This document shows, piece after piece, positions 6,645 to 10,642 of a stretch of 10,642 nucleotides of DNA. Position 1 is the stretch's first letter, and each line of letters starts with the position of its first letter. Below the pieces are notes generated by a model. It ran no database searches, was not told where the DNA came from, and saw only the letters and a program-made list of their open reading frames with translations. The DNA lies in NCBI GenBank assembly GCA_002428015.1, contig DIZW01000018.1, forward strand, positions 6,178 through 16,819. Reading direction: 5' to 3'. The DNA comes from Oxalobacteraceae bacterium UBA6018 (GTDB lineage: Bacteria; Pseudomonadota; Gammaproteobacteria; Burkholderiales; Burkholderiaceae_D). The position numbers and the translations under genes were made by a program.

Positions 6645-6822
6645 AGAGCCCCGCATGTGCCGTCTTTGCCGGCATCCCGAACCTAATGGTTCAAGGTGGT
6701 CACAGTTAGTTCAATTTCGGGTTCATCGGACAAGCGACGCTCACTCCCATCGAACAAATTTCCGCAACCGGTGCACATAAATGGTTCAAGGAATATATGG
6801 CAATCGCGAACACCGCAGGGTG
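6645..6822 (-). ncRNA. ssrS: 6S RNA
   Basis: About 178 bases on the minus strand between zapA and the EVE gene; ends are approximate. 6S RNA binds the sigma70 RNA polymerase holoenzyme, mimicking an open promoter, and dampens transcription in stationary phase. Evidence: CCCTGCG-GTGT at the 5' end (6820-6810) pairs with CACATGCGGGG near the 3' end, giving an 11-bp terminal stem with one bulged A and some G-U pairs. The internal block ACCTTGAACC followed by GGTTC (about 6696-6676) matches the conserved 3' arm of gammaproteobacterial 6S RNA. GGGAGTGAGC (about 6748-6739) resembles the GGTGAGC region. Length fits the family, and zapA-ssrS order is also found in E. coli. A promoter with TTGACA precedes it and an intrinsic terminator follows. 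A covariance-model search would settle the strand and ends. Confidence 0.87.
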
Positions 6823-6828
6823 GAACGA

Positions 6829-6856
6829 AGTTTACTCCGATGTGCCGTCATGTCAA
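6829..6856 (-). promoter_or_regulatory. ssrS: sigma70-type promoter of the 6S RNA
   Basis: On the minus strand a perfect -35 TTGACA (6856-6851) stands 16 bases from TAAACT (6834-6829; 4 of 6 to TATAAT). Expected initiation is around 6822, which coincides with the predicted 5' end of the 6S RNA. It begins 14 bases after the zapA stop, so 6S RNA can be made independently of zapA. Confidence 0.75.
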
Positions 6857-6870
6857 ACGAAATTGGCCGC

Positions 6871-7182
6871 TTAAAAAAGATTTTCTTGCGGCGTGAGCGC
6901 GTTATCTAGCACGGCATGCATCTCGCCCAGTTTCTCCTTGACTTCCAGGATAGACATGTCCGAGAGCGGCCCGCCCGGCGTTTTCATGGACAGGAATTCG
7001 GCCGCCACGCTGAGCGCGGCCATCACCGCGATGCGGTCGTTGCCTTTGACCTTGCCGGAATCGCGCAGCGCGCTCATCTTGCCGTCGAGGTAGTGCACGG
7101 CCTGCTGCAGGGTGCGTTCCTCGCCTTCCTTGCAGGCCAGGCGGTAGGCCTGGCCCATGATGGTGACGTCGAGCTGGATCAT
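6871..7182 (-). CDS. zapA: Cell division protein ZapA
   Basis: A 103-residue cytoplasmic protein of normal ZapA length. ZapA crosslinks FtsZ protofilaments and stabilises the Z-ring. The N-terminal half has the ZapA pattern (MIQLDVTIMGQAYRLACKEGEERTLQQAVHYLDGKM), followed by GNDRIAVMAALSVAAEFLSM (about 48-67). The C-terminal helix (LSDMSILEVKEKLGEMHAVLDNAL) would form the tetramerising coiled coil. ATG 7182 overlaps the stop of the upstream coiled-coil gene (ATGA on the minus strand, 7182-7179), so the two are translationally coupled. The 6S RNA gene follows. Confidence 0.95.
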   Translation of the reverse strand: MIQLDVTIMGQAYRLACKEGEERTLQQAVHYLDGKMSALRDSGKVKGNDRIAVMAALSVAAEFLSMKTPGGPLSDMSILEVKEKLGEMHAVLDNALTPQENLF

Positions 7183-7418
7183 TGGGCGGCCTCGTCAGGT
7201 TGGGCGGCGCCGGCGCCGCTCGATGGCGCGGCCGGGATCTGGGTCAGCAGGGCTTCGACGCGGCGCTGGGCTTCGCTCAAGCGTTCCATGAAGGCGAGGT
7301 TCTCCTGGCTGAGGATGGCATTGGTCTGGCGCAAGGTGGCGTTCTCGCGGCGTAGCGACTGGGTCAGCTCGGCAAGCCGGGCGATTTTGTCGGAGAGGTC
7401 TTGGAATTCGGAAATCAT
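7179..7418 (-). CDS. Small coiled-coil protein upstream of zapA (ZapB/TIGR02449-like)
   Basis: A 79-residue protein. Residues 1-52 are a near-continuous heptad-type coiled coil (MISEFQDLSDKIARLAELTQSLRRENATLRQTNAILSQENLAFM and on to RRVEALL). The last 20 residues are Ala/Pro-rich (IPAAPSSGAGAAQPDEAAQ). Short coiled-coil proteins of the ZapB/TIGR02449 type commonly precede zapA in proteobacteria and are thought to assist the divisome through ZapA. The family assignment here is by position and shape, not by a distinctive motif. ATG 7418 was chosen because the promoter's -10 hexamer lies only 6 bases upstream, which excludes the longer frame that starts at 7466. No Shine-Dalgarno is possible in such a short leader. 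It overlaps zapA by 4 bases. Confidence 0.82.
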   Translation of the reverse strand: MISEFQDLSDKIARLAELTQSLRRENATLRQTNAILSQENLAFMERLSEAQRRVEALLTQIPAAPSSGAGAAQPDEAAQ

Positions 7419-7424
7419 CCCGTC

Positions 7425-7454
7425 ACTATAGGGCGGCGAGCGTTTTGCCGTCAA
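7425..7454 (-). promoter_or_regulatory. sigma70 promoter of the coiled-coil/zapA operon, apparently leaderless
   Basis: On the minus strand TTGACG (7454-7449; 5 of 6) is followed after 18 bases by TATAGT (7430-7425; 5 of 6). Usual -10 to +1 spacing puts transcription start at or within a base or two of the ATG at 7418. The mRNA would therefore have no 5' leader. Confidence 0.7.
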
Positions 7455-7476
7455 CCGAATCAGCACGTAATCGCGC

Positions 7477-7505
7477 GCCGGCGGCGCTGTTCCTTTGCCG
7501 CCGGC
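7477..7505. repeat. Perfect 9-bp inverted repeat between divergent promoters
   Basis: GCCGGCGGC (7477-7485) is exactly complementary in reverse to GCCGCCGGC (7497-7505), with an 11-base spacer. It lies about 23 bases behind the -35 of the zapA-operon promoter and about 83 bases before the groES -35. No T-tract follows on either strand, so it is not an intrinsic terminator. It could be an operator or a chance GC hairpin. Confidence 0.6.
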
Positions 7506-7587
7506 AATTTGTGTGGTTTACAACAACATTCTCCCACCTCGCTTTTGCGCTATATCAACCCCGTGTCTTAAATAAACAAGATGACGT

Positions 7588-7617
7588 CTTGAAAATAGCA
7601 CATACCGTCCCTATAAT
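7588..7617 (+). promoter_or_regulatory. groESL promoter, overlapping sigma70 and sigma32 readings
   Basis: TTGAAA (7589-7594; 5 of 6) and a perfect TATAAT (7612-7617) are 17 bases apart, giving a strong sigma70 promoter. The same DNA reads CTTGAAA (7588-7594), then 14 bases, then CCCTATAA (7609-7616), close to the heat-shock sigma32 pattern CTTGAAA / CCCCATNT. Transcription should start near 7624, inside the CIRCE, leaving a leader of about 140 bases before groES. Confidence 0.82.
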
Positions 7618-7643
7618 TAGCACTCGTTAGTAGAGAGTGCTAA
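7617..7643 (+). promoter_or_regulatory. CIRCE element (HrcA operator)
   Basis: TTAGCACTC (7617-7625), a 9-base spacer and GAGTGCTAA (7635-7643) match the CIRCE consensus at every arm position. HrcA binds this repeat and represses chaperone operons at normal temperature. The first base is the last base of the TATAAT -10, so bound HrcA would block the polymerase directly. In the transcript most of the repeat lies at the 5' end. Confidence 0.97.
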
Positions 7644-7763
7644 CAACTCTTTCTTGTCCTCGTCAGGCTGATCCCAGCTGGCGGGGGCCTATTGAAATCT
7701 TGGGGGCAGCACCTTCGCCGCCTCTGCCGATTATTCAAACCATTGAATTTTAAGGAGTTTTGC

Positions 7764-8054
7764 ATGAACCTTCGCCCATTGCACGATCGTGTCATCGTCA
7801 AGCGTCTCGATCAGGAAACCAAAACCGCTTCCGGCCTGATCATCCCTGATGCGGCTGCCGAAAAACCAGACCAGGGCGAGATCCTCGCCGTTGGCAACGG
7901 CAAAGTTCAGGACGACGGCAAAGTGCGCGCGCTGGAAGTCAAGGTCGGCGACCGCGTCCTGTTCGGCAAGTACTCGGGCCAGACCGTCAAGGTCGACGGC
8001 GAAGAGCTGCTGGTGATGCGTGAAGAAGACATCATGGCCGTTCTGGTCAAGTAA
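7764..8054 (+). CDS. groS: Co-chaperonin GroES
   Basis: A 96-residue protein of standard length. It forms the seven-membered cap of the GroEL folding chamber in the cytosol. The N-terminus MNLRPLHDRVIVKR, the mobile loop (about 16-32) with its GroEL-contacting hydrophobic tripeptide Leu25-Ile26-Ile27, the GEILAVGNGK strand and the C-terminal EELLVMREEDIMAVL are all present. ATG 7764 follows AAGGAG (7752-7757) at 6 bases. A longer frame to 7692 lies in the leader and is rejected. It is first in a two-gene operon, 48 bases ahead of groEL, under CIRCE and heat-shock promoter control. Confidence 0.98.
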   Translation: MNLRPLHDRVIVKRLDQETKTASGLIIPDAAAEKPDQGEILAVGNGKVQDDGKVRALEVKVGDRVLFGKYSGQTVKVDGEELLVMREEDIMAVLVK

Positions 8055-8102
8055 GTCTAAACCCCGCATCCACATCCCACACGAATTCACGGAGAACACA
8101 AC

Positions 8103-9752
<1,650 letters not shown>

Positions 9753-9773
9753 TCAGCCTCCCGGCGCACACTG

Positions 9774-9808
9774 AAAGCCTGCAGGGTTCGCGCCCTGCAG
9801 GCTTTTTT
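9774..9808 (+). terminator. Intrinsic terminator of groESL
   Basis: AAAGCCTGCAGGG (9774-9786) and CCCTGCAGGCTTT (9793-9805) form a perfect 13-bp stem around the loop TTCGCG, followed by a run of six T residues (9803-9808). It lies 21 bases after the groEL stop. Confidence 0.96.
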
Positions 9809-9885
9809 CATGGTCGCGCCAGAGCCGGCGCGCGGCGGACCTGGTGCCGCCGCCTGGGCCGCCAGGCGCGGCGGCGCGAGACGTG

Positions 9886-9915
9886 TTGCGGGTGTGCCGT
9901 GCAATGGTTTAGTAT
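9886..9915 (+). promoter_or_regulatory. Weak candidate promoter for the last gene
   Basis: TTGCGG (9886-9891; 4 of 6) and TAGTAT (9910-9915; 4 of 6) are 18 bases apart, placing a start near 9922, about 23 bases before ATG 9945. A promoter is needed here because a strong terminator lies just upstream. The sequence match itself is modest. Confidence 0.35.
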
Positions 9916-9944
9916 CCGGCTCTCCATTTCCTTTTGTCAGCCCC

Positions 9945-10544
9945 ATGTCGACGCTCGCTTCGGCCAAATTCAAAGCCATCCTGTTCACCGCCATCGCGCT
10001 GGGCGCCGCCGTCGTGGCCGTGTATTTCGGCCTGCGTGCGCTGAACGCCCCGCCCTCGCGCGCGGCCGCCGCGGCAGTGCGCGTGGCGCCGGTGGCCGTG
10101 CCTTTGCCGCCCTTCGTCGACCCGCGCGACGAAGACCACGCCAGGCAGTCGCTGATGTTGGTGCCGGAAGTGAAAGCCTGGTCGGACTACCTGGAGAGAG
10201 CCTCGCGCGGGACCGTGCATGGCCTGCTGGTACGCCATCACGCCGCTCCGGTCGAGCTCGACGGCAAGCGCTACTGGCTGTTCAGCTTTGTGGAGAGCAC
10301 GCCCGACGCCGCGCGCCGCTCGGAAAACTTCTTGGTCGGCGAGAACACGGCGGCCATCCTGGTCGACGACGTCGACAGCGGCAAGCGCCTGACGCTGGAC
10401 CAGTGGCGCGCTACCAAGCAGCCGCTCAAGCGCATGTCCGCCCCGCTCGCTCCTGCTCCCGCTCCCGCCGCTGCTGCCCCGGCTGCCGCCGCCGTCCGGG
10501 CGAGCGCTGCCGCACCGGCGACCGCGGCCCCGGAGCCCGACTAG
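9945..10544 (+). CDS. Membrane-anchored protein of unknown function
   Basis: A 199-residue protein I do not recognise. Residues 1-10 are polar with two lysines (MSTLASAKFK). Residues 11-30 are a hydrophobic anchor (AILFTAIALGAAVVAVYFGL), probably an uncleaved signal anchor placing the rest in the periplasm. Residues about 31-60 are Ala/Pro-rich. Residues about 63-165 look like a compact folded domain (SLMLVPEVKAWSDYLERAS, VELDGKRYWLFSFVEST, NFLVGENTAAILVDD, LTLDQWRATKQPL). The last 35 residues are a low-complexity Ala/Pro tail. Start 9945 is the first ATG after the groEL terminator that precedes a membrane anchor. An ATG at 9810 in the same frame adjoins the terminator and is rejected. No Shine-Dalgarno is evident. 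There are no cysteines and no catalytic motif I can name. Confidence 0.72.
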   Translation: MSTLASAKFKAILFTAIALGAAVVAVYFGLRALNAPPSRAAAAAVRVAPVAVPLPPFVDPRDEDHARQSLMLVPEVKAWSDYLERASRGTVHGLLVRHHAAPVELDGKRYWLFSFVESTPDAARRSENFLVGENTAAILVDDVDSGKRLTLDQWRATKQPLKRMSAPLAPAPAPAAAAPAAAAVRASAAAPATAAPEPD

Positions 10545-10627
10545 GAGTTTGCGCGGTAGAAGTGTTCGAGACCGAAACTGTCGAAAACCGAGGAGCGTTT
10601 GGCGATACGGGCAAGCCAATAGCTGGC
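10541..10627 (-). other. Possible minus-strand coding tail at the window edge
   Basis: On the minus strand a 28-codon stretch between TAG (10630-10628) and TAG (10543-10541) reads ASYWLARIAKRSSVFDSFGL then EHFYRANS, which looks like a natural C-terminus. Its stop would share the palindrome CTAG with the stop of the convergent plus-strand gene. It contains no start codon and is closed upstream by an in-frame stop. It would have to be a remnant, a frameshifted tail or chance. The window ends 12 bases further on. Confidence 0.2.
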
Positions 10628-10635
10628 CTATTGGC
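10615..10635. repeat. Perfect 8-bp inverted repeat at the right edge
   Basis: GCCAATAG (10615-10622) and CTATTGGC (10628-10635) are exact reverse complements with a 5-base spacer. No T-tract is seen within the window. It could be an operator, a hairpin ending the preceding transcript, or chance. Confidence 0.55.
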
Positions 10636-10642
10636 GCCGACC

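Noticed and set aside
6600..6870. 6S RNA on the plus strand
   Set aside because: The molecule is a long hairpin, so both strands partly match. The ACCTTGAACC and GGGAGTGAGC blocks, the TTGACA promoter and the T-run terminator all favour the minus strand.
9909..10619. 236-codon minus-strand open frame opposite the last gene
   Set aside because: Its Arg/Gly/His-rich translation mirrors the Ala/Pro-rich plus-strand protein, which has a plausible membrane anchor and folded domain.

Overview
The window is about 10.6 kb of GC-rich bacterial chromosome. Gene content and protein sequences suggest a betaproteobacterium of the order Burkholderiales, most likely Oxalobacteraceae (Massilia/Duganella/Janthinobacterium-like). 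The family placement is inferred from protein character (HolC followed by a DUF2486-like protein, a small Trp-rich protein, zapA-6S RNA order, a CIRCE-controlled groESL operon), not from a database match. The region looks like ordinary core chromosome. I see no insertion sequence, integrase, phage gene, CRISPR array or defence island, and no strong case for an undescribed multi-gene system. The most informative content is RNA and regulatory.

Layout. Positions 1-1840 carry a plus-strand run: the 3' end of an M3 oligopeptidase (prlC-like), an exported DUF4124/glutaredoxin-like protein, DNA polymerase III chi (holC), and a protein translationally coupled to holC through an ATGA overlap. A periplasmic branched-chain amino-acid-type binding protein (2078-3220) follows. 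It converges on a small cytochrome c (minus, 3327-3635), with one symmetric terminator hairpin between them. A short membrane-associated Trp-rich protein (3873-4100) and lgt (4399-5220) lie on the plus strand.

Positions 5242-7418 are all minus strand. In transcription order they are a small coiled-coil (ZapB-like) protein, zapA (ATGA overlap), a 6S RNA (ssrS) with its own promoter and intrinsic terminator, an EVE-domain protein, and a TauE/SafE permease (TGATG overlap with the EVE gene). The 345-base gap at 7419-7763 separates this block from the plus-strand groES-groEL operon. It holds a sigma70-type promoter for the zapA operon that would produce an almost leaderless mRNA, a 9-bp inverted repeat, and a groES promoter reading as both sigma70 and sigma32 that abuts a perfect CIRCE (HrcA operator). 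groEL ends in a strong intrinsic terminator. A final membrane-anchored protein of unknown function (9945-10544) follows, and the right edge holds a perfect inverted repeat and a short minus-strand open stretch.

Functional themes are housekeeping: peptide turnover, replication clamp loading/SSB contact, envelope lipoprotein maturation (Lgt), cell division (ZapA), global transcription control (6S RNA), and protein folding under heat-shock control (GroESL).
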